From: an uncultured Clostridia bacterium
GTDB taxonomy: Bacteria; Bacillota; Clostridia; TANB77; CAG-508
Reading direction: 5' to 3'
Assembly (NCBI GenBank): GCA_947624365.1
Contig: CANQJY010000032.1
Location: 1 to 10,551, forward strand
DNA length: 10,551 bases
The translations under genes and the position numbers were made by a program. The notes below the pieces were generated by a model. The model was not told where the DNA came from. It did no database searches and was given only the letters and a program-made list of their open reading frames with translations. Of the stretch, positions 1 through 6,378 are shown in pieces (the first letter of the stretch is position 1; each line of letters opens with the position of its first letter).

Positions 1-2
1 GG

Positions 3-395
3 CTTGTACCGAAATTTAGGGATAGTATACAATTTGATTGGGATGTTATAAAATTCCCGCAATCCAAAACATCAAAAGCACTTGCGGATGCTTCAGGGTG
101 GGCGATTTCAAAATCAGCAAAAAATAAAAGAGAAGCAATAAACTTTGTAAAATATCTTTCTTCAGAAGAAGTAATAAAGAAATTCACAGAAACAGGGTTA
201 ATAATACCTGCGAGAAAAGACATAGCATACAGTAATTATTTTATAGAGCCAAAAAATAAACCTGCAAATTCAATAGCATATTTGGAAACAATAAAAAATT
301 CAAAAGCAACACCTGTAAATTCCAATTACGCAAGAATAACCGATGAAGTTACAAAAGAAACAGTAAAAATTAATAGTACCGAAATATATTTTTGA
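3..395 (+). CDS. Extracellular solute-binding protein, family 1 (sugar ABC transporter type), 3' part only
   Basis: This frame is open from the left edge and ends at TGA 393-395, giving the last 130 residues of a longer protein whose start lies outside the window. The pattern around SGWAISKSAKNKREAINFVK, then LSSEEVIKKFTETG and an IPARKD motif, is typical of the C-terminal lobe of family 1 solute-binding proteins, which capture sugars or similar solutes outside the cell for an ABC importer. After NYARITDEVTKET, where relatives usually run on for roughly another 25-30 residues (an 'xGK-S/T-xxEAL' type helix), this protein stops within ten residues. The C-terminus therefore looks truncated. It uses more GC-rich codons (CCG, GCG, GGG) than genes further right. 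Family assignment is fairly sure; substrate is unknown. Whether the product is functional is doubtful because of the short end and the odd opposite-strand signal described separately. Confidence 0.75.
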   Translation, partial: LVPKFRDSIQFDWDVIKFPQSKTSKALADASGWAISKSAKNKREAINFVKYLSSEEVIKKFTETGLIIPARKDIAYSNYFIEPKNKPANSIAYLETIKNSKATPVNSNYARITDEVTKETVKINSTEIYF

Positions 396-403
396 AAATT
401 CAT
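326..403 (-). other. Possible gene remnant or small hydrophobic peptide: isolated signal-peptide-like frame
   Basis: On the minus strand, ATG (401-403) follows a perfect AAGGAGG (plus coordinates 409-415) by 5 bases, with a TATAAT (419-424) just upstream. The 25-codon frame begins MNFQKYISVLLIF and ends SSVILA before TAA at 326-328. It has a basic start, a hydrophobic core and an Ala-type end, as in a secretion signal, and then it stops. It lies entirely antisense to the end of the solute-binding protein gene. Either it is the 5' stub of a secreted-protein gene cut by a rearrangement that also shortened its neighbour, or it is a real small membrane peptide. The -35 region is poor (TTGTAC only 14 bases from the TATAAT), so expression is uncertain. 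Confidence 0.35.
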
Positions 404-460
404 AACAACCTCCTTAAGATTATACTACTAAAATATATGTACAAATTGCGAAAAAATAAC

Positions 461-489
461 TTTACAATTCAAGTAATTTGATGTATGAT
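461..489 (+). promoter_or_regulatory. Sigma-A type promoter of the phospholipase C family gene
   Basis: TTTACA at 461-466 and TATGAT at 484-489 are separated by exactly 17 bases, matching the vegetative sigma-A layout. Transcription would begin about base 496, and the ribosome binding site AAGGGGGA (503-510) lies 8 bases before the ATG at 519. Confidence 0.6.
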
Positions 490-518
490 AAAAGAAAAAC
501 AAAAGGGGGACTTTATAT

Positions 519-1226
519 ATGCCAGCATGGGCTATTCATTTAGCAACAGCTACCAAATTAAATGAAAGTTCTAGTAGAAATTCCCAAGATAAAAATGCAT
601 TTTTATTGGGAAATATTTTGCCAGATATTTTAAATGGATATGTAATAAAAAATATATCTCACAAATTGACACATAATGGAACACATTTTGCAGTAGAAGT
701 TCAAATTGGAAATCATAAAGAACATAGGCATGATATACAAGGTTTTTATAATAATTATTACAACAAATTTAATAATCCATTATTGCTAGGATATTATGCA
801 CATATAATTACAGATACTTTTTGGAATAATATTGCATATGGTGAAAAAGGAATTTTTGATGATGATAAAAAACTTATTGGGCTACAGTTAAAAAGTGGAA
901 AGCAATTTTTTGCACCAAAAGATGATTTACGAAAAATCAAAACAAATGATTTTAAATTGTTTTCTCAATATATTTATGAAAAGCATTTAGCACAAATTCC
1001 ATATTATGATGATAAAATATTAGAATATGCAAAAGAATTACCATGGTTAGAAATTGAAAAACAAGATATTATAGAAGCAATTACATATTTAGAGCAAATG
1101 GCAAGTTTTAAGAAAAAAATTGAATTAGACACACTTGAATATCAAATTTTCTCATTAGAAGAAATGAAATTGATTTTTGATAAATGTCTATTAGAGTTAG
1201 AACAAAAGGTAAACGTCTCACAATAA
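519..1226 (+). CDS. Zinc-dependent phospholipase C family protein
   Basis: This 235-residue protein starts MPAWAIHLATATKL and continues with NAFLLGNILPDI (27-38), a His-rich stretch (H48, H52, H56, H66, H69, H71) and GYYAHIITDTFW (91-102). These are the landmarks of the zinc-dependent phospholipase C / S1-P1 nuclease-like fold (Pfam Zn_dep_PLPC). Asp36, the following histidines and the His95-xxx-Asp99 pair are the likely metal ligands. Many clostridial members start with this MPAW motif and carry no signal peptide, as here, so a cytoplasmic location is likely and the true substrate is not known. The start is set by the conserved MPAW beginning and by AAGGGGGA 8 bases upstream. It is a single-gene unit: its own promoter lies before it and a hairpin overlaps its stop codon. 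Calling it a secreted toxin-type lecithinase would go beyond the sequence. Confidence 0.8.
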   Translation: MPAWAIHLATATKLNESSSRNSQDKNAFLLGNILPDILNGYVIKNISHKLTHNGTHFAVEVQIGNHKEHRHDIQGFYNNYYNKFNNPLLLGYYAHIITDTFWNNIAYGEKGIFDDDKKLIGLQLKSGKQFFAPKDDLRKIKTNDFKLFSQYIYEKHLAQIPYYDDKILEYAKELPWLEIEKQDIIEAITYLEQMASFKKKIELDTLEYQIFSLEEMKLIFDKCLLELEQKVNVSQ

Positions 1227-1239
1227 AGGTGAGGCGTTT
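1211..1239 (+). terminator. Hairpin terminator of the phospholipase C family gene
   Basis: AAACGTCTCAC (1211-1221) pairs with GTGAGGCGTTT (1229-1239), an 11-bp stem with one G-T pair and a 7-base loop. The stop codon of the gene (1224-1226) sits in the loop. The T-rich tail is short and interrupted (TTTGTTATAT). It may also help stop transcription from the convergent gene on the other strand. Confidence 0.65.
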
Positions 1240-1271
1240 GTTATATCCATTTAATTACCCTCAAATATTTG

Positions 1272-1294
1272 TTCGATAAAAATATTTTGTCGAA
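1272..1294. promoter_or_regulatory. Palindrome with a perfect Spo0A-box core between two convergent genes
   Basis: TTCGATAAAA (1272-1281) and TTTTGTCGAA (1285-1294) form an inverted repeat with a 3-base centre and one imperfect pair. The right arm contains TGTCGAA, the core of the Spo0A binding box, and its ten bases are identical to the arm upstream of spoIIAA at 8926-8935. As RNA it would be a weak AT-rich hairpin followed by TTTT, so a second terminator is the competing explanation. The sequence alone does not decide between them. Confidence 0.35.
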
Positions 1295-1347
1295 TTTTGC
1301 GATGAAAAGTAATAAAAAAGTATTGTAAAATCAAATGTTTTATGATA

Positions 1348-2847
1348 TTATGTAAATATTCTATTTAAATTCTTATTCTTCATACCAAACAAAGTAATAT
1401 ACAAACAAATAAAACACCCCAATTTCAAAATAACATACAACAAAAAATTATTGTTCCTAATAGGAATAAATGAACAAATTATAAAAGCAATAAATAATAG
1501 TAAACAAGGTTTAAAAAAATAATTCCAGAAATCAAAAGAAAGATTTAATTTTTTTCTTAACAATAAAAAGCTTACTACAAAATTAAAAACTTCACTTACA
1601 ATAATACTAACAAGATAACCATTTACACCTAAAAAAGGAACAGCAAAATAAATAATTAAAATAGTAATTACTAGATCACAGATATTTACACACATAACAT
1701 GAAATTGAGCTTGCATTCCCTTTAATATATTATCAATAATATTATCAACATACATAAAAACGATTAAAGGCGCTAAAATACGAAAATAGAAAGCTACCTC
1801 CAAATTTTGGTAAACTACTAAACTAATTTCATTTGAATAAAACAAAAAAATACCAGCCACTAAAAAAGAAAATGCAAAAGTAATATTAAAAATTTTATCA
1901 CAAACAAATTTCATTCTATTAAAATTTTTCCCCGCTAAAAGTCTTGCATATTCGGGAATTAAAAGGCTACTAAAAGAATTAATAAAAAAGCTAGCAAACA
2001 TTAAAACAGGCATAGCCATACCTGTAATTAAACCATATTTTGCAATTGCTAAAGAATAATTCAAACCCGATACTTGTAGACGCAATGGAATTAGGAATTG
2101 TTTTAAAGAAGAAAGTCCAGAGCGAATATAAGAAGTAATTGCAATAGGAAAAGAAATTTTGAAAATACGTTTTCCCATATTTTGTATATATCCACGTTTA
2201 AAAGTTAATCTTTTTTTATCAAAATAAAATAAACAAATATTTAGACCAAATGAAAAAATTTCTGAAATTACATCTCCAAAAATCAAACTACAACAAATAG
2301 CATCAATACCACTATTTATTGTATATTGTAATAAAACAACAGTAACAATTATTTTAACCAATAATTCTAAACATTGTGAAATTGCATTTTTATATGATTT
2401 TCCGATACTTGCAAAATAACCATTAATTACACTAGAAACACTAATTAATGGAAGCCCAATAGCTATAGCATAAATAGGCATTTTTGAAATATTGCCATGT
2501 AACCATATGTTAGAAATAGTGGGAGCAAATATAAATAGAAAAGAAGAAGCAATTAAACCAAGAATAATAGAAAAAAATATACATGTCCTAACAGCTTTTA
2601 ATGCACTTGCAAAATTACTTTTTTCAAGTTCTTCAGAAACAATGCAAGTACAAGCAAGACCAATACCAGAAGAAGCAAAAGTAATAGCAAATAAATATAT
2701 AGACATAACTAAGCTAAAAACACCAATTGCTTCTTGACCAACTTGATTTGCTACATAGATGTTAAATATAAGTCCTATACCTCGCATAATAAAAGAAGTA
2801 GCTGTTAGAATAACACCATTCATTATAAAAATTTTTGCTTTTCTCAC
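1348..2847 (-). CDS. SpoVB-like MOP-superfamily flippase (polysaccharide/lipid-linked precursor exporter)
   Basis: This 499-residue protein is almost entirely hydrophobic segments separated by short charged loops, as expected for the 12-14 helix MOP/MATE fold. The N-terminus (about residues 1-75, with FIMRGIGLIFNIYVANQVG and GVFSLVMSIYLF, then SGIGLA and VSEELE) matches the SpoVB / polysaccharide-biosynthesis branch, whose members flip lipid-linked cell-wall or polysaccharide precursors across the membrane. In Bacillus subtilis SpoVB is needed for spore cortex formation. Clostridia often carry several paralogues, so an envelope role outside sporulation is possible and I give no symbol. The start is GTG at 2847 behind a GGTGAT ribosome site; ATG at residue 9 is an alternative but would shorten the first helix region. 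It lies 45 bases after the VanW-domain gene and is probably co-transcribed with it. Confidence 0.78.
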   Translation of the reverse strand: MRKAKIFIMNGVILTATSFIMRGIGLIFNIYVANQVGQEAIGVFSLVMSIYLFAITFASSGIGLACTCIVSEELEKSNFASALKAVRTCIFFSIILGLIASSFLFIFAPTISNIWLHGNISKMPIYAIAIGLPLISVSSVINGYFASIGKSYKNAISQCLELLVKIIVTVVLLQYTINSGIDAICCSLIFGDVISEIFSFGLNICLFYFDKKRLTFKRGYIQNMGKRIFKISFPIAITSYIRSGLSSLKQFLIPLRLQVSGLNYSLAIAKYGLITGMAMPVLMFASFFINSFSSLLIPEYARLLAGKNFNRMKFVCDKIFNITFAFSFLVAGIFLFYSNEISLVVYQNLEVAFYFRILAPLIVFMYVDNIIDNILKGMQAQFHVMCVNICDLVITILIIYFAVPFLGVNGYLVSIIVSEVFNFVVSFLLLRKKLNLSFDFWNYFFKPCLLLFIAFIICSFIPIRNNNFLLYVILKLGCFICLYITLFGMKNKNLNRIFT

Positions 2848-2892
2848 AATATCACCAGTAACAATCTATGTGAAAAAGCAAAAAATATGAAA

Positions 2893-3543
2893 TTAATCTA
2901 ATTGAAATATAGTAGCAGTTACTAAATTATTAGTTACAATAAATACTAGTTTAATATCTTTTCCAGTATCATTTCTAAATTTTAAATCATAGCTACCATA
3001 AGCAACAGCAGCATCTTTACCTCTTTGTACATAAGGAACATAATTACTATGTGCATGTCTTTCTACTACAGTCAAATTTGGAACAGCTAAAACAGCATTA
3101 TATAATGTAGAACTAATTTGGCAGTTACCTCCACCAATTCCTTTTTTCTTATTTCCCTGATTATCAAAAATATCGGCTTTTTGATATCCCTTTTCAGAAG
3201 AAGAAGGACCTAAAAAACTACAAAATGAAAAAGTCTCACCATTTTTAACAATATGATTATTTAAACGAGAAGCGGTTAATTCCATATTATGCTGTCTACC
3301 ACTTTCTTTAGTATAAATATTAGTCGAAAAGGTAGAAAGTTCAGTTTCAACAGGTATATGTGTTACATTATTTTCTTGATTTGTATTATCAGAGTTTGTT
3401 GTGTTGTTGGCAGATGTTTTCTCAGTTTCATATGAAGAATTATTATTTTCCTTATTATTTCCATTAAAAAATACAGCTATAATTATTGCTATTAAAATAA
3501 CAAATCCTATAATATACCAAACAATATATTTTGAATGTTTCAT
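2893..3543 (-). CDS. Membrane-anchored VanW-domain protein
   Basis: This 216-residue protein has one N-terminal membrane helix (about 7-26), a low-complexity Asn/Ser/Thr/Glu linker (about 27-65), and a VanW domain (about 68-205). Diagnostic motifs are LSTFST (69-74), the NGETFSFCSFLG segment (101-112), GGGNCQISSTLYNA (137-150, with Cys141) and the HAHS/DAAVAYG region (163-183). The topology suggests the domain lies outside the membrane. VanW was named from vancomycin-resistance clusters, but its biochemical role is unknown and the domain is widespread in Clostridia without resistance. No van resistance genes are nearby, so a cell-wall or spore-envelope role is inferred only from the flippase next to it. 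The start has GGTGAT (plus 3549-3554) 5 bases upstream. Compared with many VanW proteins it lacks the extra N-terminal G5/peptidoglycan-binding-type domains. Confidence 0.85.
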   Translation of the reverse strand: MKHSKYIVWYIIGFVILIAIIIAVFFNGNNKENNNSSYETEKTSANNTTNSDNTNQENNVTHIPVETELSTFSTNIYTKESGRQHNMELTASRLNNHIVKNGETFSFCSFLGPSSSEKGYQKADIFDNQGNKKKGIGGGNCQISSTLYNAVLAVPNLTVVERHAHSNYVPYVQRGKDAAVAYGSYDLKFRNDTGKDIKLVFIVTNNLVTATIFQLD

Positions 3544-3558
3544 ATTTAATCACCAAAC

Positions 3559-3588
3559 ATAGTATGGACAAAAAATTGAAAAATAATG
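3559..3588 (-). promoter_or_regulatory. Weak candidate mother-cell (sigma-E-like) promoter for the VanW-flippase pair
   Basis: On the minus strand, CATACTAT (plus 3559-3566) is close to the sigma-E -10 consensus CATACANT, and CATTATT lies 15 bases upstream (plus 3582-3588). SpoVB of Bacillus is sigma-E controlled, which fits. Against it, the -35 is a poor match and the predicted transcript start falls in the ribosome binding site. No better promoter is visible for these genes. Confidence 0.2.
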
Positions 3589-3598
3589 TAATAAAAAC

Positions 3599-3627
3599 TT
3601 GAAAAATTTGCTAATATAATGTATGAT
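3599..3627 (+). promoter_or_regulatory. Sigma-A type promoter of the family 5 solute-binding protein gene
   Basis: TTGAAA at 3599-3604 and TATGAT at 3622-3627 are 17 bases apart. A second TATAAT (3615-3620) lies inside the spacer but lacks a good -35. The ribosome site GAGGTG (3642-3647) is 10 bases before the ATG. Confidence 0.6.
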
Positions 3628-3657
3628 AGACCAAGAAGATAGAGGTGAAAAAACTAG

Positions 3658-5232
3658 ATGAAATCTAATTTTTTTAAATATGTATTTGCGATATTTGTTA
3701 TTGGAATAATGATATTTGCTATTTATAAAATAAAGACAGAAGAAGAGAAAGAAGAACAAGAACAAACACAAGTTAATGTAGAAGAAGAAAAATTCACAGA
3801 AATAACTTTAGGAATAGCATCATTAGATAGTACAAACCCAATTTTAAGCAAAAACAAAAATATACAAGATATCTCAAAAATTATTTATGAACCACTTGTA
3901 AATTTAACAGAAGACTATAAAGCAGAGCCATGTCTTGCAGAAGAATGGGCAAAACAAAATGAAACAACATATATTATTAAGTTAAAGGATAATGTAAGAT
4001 GGGCAGATGGAGAAAAATTTATTGCAGATGATGTAAAATTTACAATAGAAAAATTAAAAAGTGTAGATTCTATTTATACACCAAATGTGCAAAACATAGA
4101 TAGTGTAGAAATTACAGATGATTATACACTAAAAATATATTTAAATGCAGAAGTTCCTTTTTTTGAATATAATTTAACATTTCCTATTCTTTCAAGCCAA
4201 TTTTATCAAGATAAAGAATTTAATAGTGAAATTGTTCCAGTGGGAACAGGAATGTATAAATACACAGATGTACAATCAACACATCTAACTTTAGAACCAA
4301 ATAACAATTGGTGGGATACAAAAACAGATTTAACATTAACAAAAATAACAGTTAATCTTTATTCATCTCTAGGTGAATTATATAACAGTTTCAAAATGGG
4401 AAATGTTGATGTAATTGATACTCAAAATAATAATTTACAAGAATATATAGGTAGTATAGGATATAATAAAAAAGAAATAAAAGGAAGAGAACATGATTTT
4501 ATTGTACTAAATACAAAAAACAATTTTCTTTCAAGAAAAGAAGTTCGAAAAGCAATATCATATTCAATTGATAAAACCAATATTGTTTCAAGTATTTTTA
4601 ATAGCCAATATTATACTTCTAGTTTTCCATTAGATTATGGAAATTGGTTATATCAATCAGAAGAAGGTAGTGCAGGATATAATCCAGAACAGGCAAAACA
4701 GATATTAACAGAAAATGGATGGGTGTATAGAGGTCAATATTGGCAAAAAACGGAAAATTATAAAACACAAAGTTTGCAATTAAATCTTGCTGTAAAAGCA
4801 AGTGATCCAACAAGACTTTCAGTTGCACAAAATATACAAGCACAATTGGCAAATCAAGGTATTAGAGTGAATATAGTACAATTTACAGATGAACAATATT
4901 ATAATAGCTTGAATACTAAAAACTATGACATGCTTTTATGTAGTATTGATTTATCATATACGCCTAATTTGGAAACATTTTTAGGAAAAAATAATTTATC
5001 TAATTATACAAATGAAGAATTAAGCAATATTTTAGAAGAAGTAAAAAATACAACAGATGAAAATGTATTAAAGGAAAGATATAAAAGAATTGCAGAAATA
5101 TATAAAGATGATGTACCATATATTAGTTTGTTTAATAATAAATTTACAGTTTGCTATCATTCGGATTTAAAAGGAGATTTTGCACCAAATTGGTATAGTG
5201 TATTTTATCATATTTCAGGGTGGTATAAATAA
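3658..5232 (+). CDS. Membrane-anchored family 5 (oligopeptide/nickel-type) extracellular solute-binding protein
   Basis: This 524-residue protein belongs to the OppA/DppA-like SBP_bac_5 family. Signature segments are IIYEPLVNLTEDYKAEPCLA (75-94) and VRWADGEKFIADDVKFTIE (113-131), followed by the usual two-lobe body and a C-terminal 'DDVPYISLFN'-like end. Such proteins bind peptides or similar ligands for an ABC importer. The N-terminus is unusual: one hydrophobic helix (about 6-24) without a lipobox Cys, then a highly charged Glu-rich linker (27-46). It should remain in the membrane by an uncleaved helix instead of a lipid. No permease or ATPase gene adjoins it, so it may serve a transporter encoded elsewhere or act as a sensor. 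It has its own promoter, and only 15 bases separate its stop from the recA -35 box, with no terminator between. Confidence 0.85.
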   Translation: MKSNFFKYVFAIFVIGIMIFAIYKIKTEEEKEEQEQTQVNVEEEKFTEITLGIASLDSTNPILSKNKNIQDISKIIYEPLVNLTEDYKAEPCLAEEWAKQNETTYIIKLKDNVRWADGEKFIADDVKFTIEKLKSVDSIYTPNVQNIDSVEITDDYTLKIYLNAEVPFFEYNLTFPILSSQFYQDKEFNSEIVPVGTGMYKYTDVQSTHLTLEPNNNWWDTKTDLTLTKITVNLYSSLGELYNSFKMGNVDVIDTQNNNLQEYIGSIGYNKKEIKGREHDFIVLNTKNNFLSRKEVRKAISYSIDKTNIVSSIFNSQYYTSSFPLDYGNWLYQSEEGSAGYNPEQAKQILTENGWVYRGQYWQKTENYKTQSLQLNLAVKASDPTRLSVAQNIQAQLANQGIRVNIVQFTDEQYYNSLNTKNYDMLLCSIDLSYTPNLETFLGKNNLSNYTNEELSNILEEVKNTTDENVLKERYKRIAEIYKDDVPYISLFNNKFTVCYHSDLKGDFAPNWYSVFYHISGWYK

Positions 5233-5247
5233 AAAATAAAAAAAGTA

Positions 5248-5275
5248 TTGACAAAACAAAAATTTGGTATATAAT
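5248..5275 (+). promoter_or_regulatory. recA promoter (strong sigma-A type)
   Basis: A perfect TTGACA (5248-5253) and a perfect TATAAT (5270-5275) are separated by 16 bases. Transcription should start near 5282. No GAAC-N4-GTTC style LexA box is present between 5233 and 5320. Instead a 16-bp repeat unit occupies the spacer exactly. Confidence 0.8.
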
Positions 5276-5300
5276 AAAAATATCAAACAAAAATTTGGTA
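5254..5300. repeat. Two-copy direct repeat in the recA promoter, possible operator
   Basis: AAACAAAAATTTGGTA occurs at 5254-5269, filling the gap between -35 and -10, and again identically at 5285-5300, just after the expected transcription start. The copies are 31 bases apart, close to three turns of the helix, so a protein could contact both from the same face. A bound protein at these positions would block RNA polymerase. No known regulator is assigned. Confidence 0.45.
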
Positions 5301-5320
5301 ATTTTAAGGAGGAAAAAATT

Positions 5321-6367
5321 ATGGGAGAAAATACAGAAAAGAAAAGAGCTTTAGAAGCGGCAATGAACCAAATAGAAAAACAATATGGAAAAGGTTCTGT
5401 TATGAAATTAGGAGAATATAAAGCAATGGAAATAGAAGCAATTCCTACAGGAGCATTAAGTTTAGACATTGCACTAGGAATTGGTGGTGTGCCAAGAGGA
5501 AGAATTATTGAAATTTTTGGACCAGAATCTTCAGGTAAAACAACATTGGCATTACATATAATTGCAGAAGCACAAAAACAAGGTGGAGAGGTAGCATTTA
5601 TTGATGCAGAACACGCTTTAGATCCAGTATATTCCAAAAAATTAGGAGTAGATATTGATAATTTAATTGTTTCACAACCAGATACAGGAGAACAAGCTTT
5701 AGAAATTACAGAAAGTCTAGTAAGAAGTGGAGCATTAGATGTTATTGTTGTAGACTCTGTTGCAGCATTAGTACCAAAAGCAGAAATTGATGGAGATATG
5801 GGAGATTCTCATATGGGGCTTCAAGCAAGACTAATGTCACAAGCATTAAGAAAATTAGCAGGAGCAATTAATAAATCAAAAACAGTATTAATATTTATAA
5901 ACCAATTAAGAGAAAAAATAGGTGTAATGTTTGGAAATCCAGAAACTACAACAGGAGGAAGAGCATTAAAATTCTATGCTTCTGTTAGACTAGATATTAG
6001 AAAAATAGAAAACATAAAGCAAGATGGAGAAATAAAAGGTAGTAGAACAAGGGTGAAAGTAGTAAAAAATAAAGTAGCACCACCATTTAGAGAGGCTGAA
6101 TTTGATATTGTTTATGGTGAAGGAATATCAAAAGCAGGAAATATTTTAGATATGGCAGTTAATTTAGATATTATTGAAAAAAGTGGTTCATGGTTCAGCT
6201 ATAATGGAGAAAGAATTGGTCAAGGTAGAGAAAATGTAAAGAAATATTTGAATGACAATCCAAAAATCTTATCAGAAATAGAAGAAAAAGTAAGAGCAAA
6301 TTTTGAAAAAGCATTTGAGCAAAGTCTAGGAGAAGAAATACCAGAAATAGATGATGACGAAGAATAG
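5321..6367 (+). CDS. recA: Recombinase RecA
   Basis: RecA forms filaments on single-stranded DNA, catalyses ATP-dependent strand exchange in recombinational repair, and triggers LexA self-cleavage in the SOS response. The 348-residue length is normal. Visible landmarks are the N-terminal helix (ALEAAMNQIEKQYGKGSVM), Walker A GPESSGKTT (67-75), catalytic Glu97 in DAEHALDP, Walker B VIVVD (141-145), Gln195 in FINQLREKIG, the L2 loop FGNPETTTGGRALKF (204-218), and an acidic tail EEIPEIDDDEE. The start is ATG 5321, placed by AAGGAGG (5306-5312) 8 bases upstream and by alignment with the family. An upstream in-frame non-ATG start at 5264 would lie inside the promoter and is rejected. recX follows after 11 bases, so the two are co-transcribed. 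All key residues are intact. Confidence 0.98.
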   Translation: MGENTEKKRALEAAMNQIEKQYGKGSVMKLGEYKAMEIEAIPTGALSLDIALGIGGVPRGRIIEIFGPESSGKTTLALHIIAEAQKQGGEVAFIDAEHALDPVYSKKLGVDIDNLIVSQPDTGEQALEITESLVRSGALDVIVVDSVAALVPKAEIDGDMGDSHMGLQARLMSQALRKLAGAINKSKTVLIFINQLREKIGVMFGNPETTTGGRALKFYASVRLDIRKIENIKQDGEIKGSRTRVKVVKNKVAPPFREAEFDIVYGEGISKAGNILDMAVNLDIIEKSGSWFSYNGERIGQGRENVKKYLNDNPKILSEIEEKVRANFEKAFEQSLGEEIPEIDDDEE

Positions 6368-6378
6368 GTGAAAAAATC

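Noticed and set aside
519..1226. Alpha-toxin-like secreted phospholipase
   Set aside because: No signal peptide and no C-terminal PLAT/C2-like domain; only the metal-binding domain family is supported.
2492..2737. 81-codon plus-strand frame inside the flippase gene
   Set aside because: It lies wholly antisense to a well-supported gene, has no ribosome site and no recognisable domain; it is a shadow of the AT-rich coding sequence.
2893..3543. Vancomycin resistance cluster suggested by the VanW domain
   Set aside because: No vanH/A/X, vanR/S or vanY-like genes nearby; the domain is common in Clostridia and does not indicate resistance by itself.
4619..4852. 77-codon minus-strand frame inside the family 5 solute-binding protein gene
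   Set aside because: No ribosome site or family resemblance, and it overlaps a clear gene in full.
5233..5320. LexA (SOS) box upstream of recA
   Set aside because: Searched for GAAC-N4-GTTC and close variants; none present, so no LexA site is annotated.
5215..5637. 140-codon minus-strand frame over the start of recA
   Set aside because: Entirely antisense to conserved recA codons and its promoter; composition is typical of an antisense shadow.
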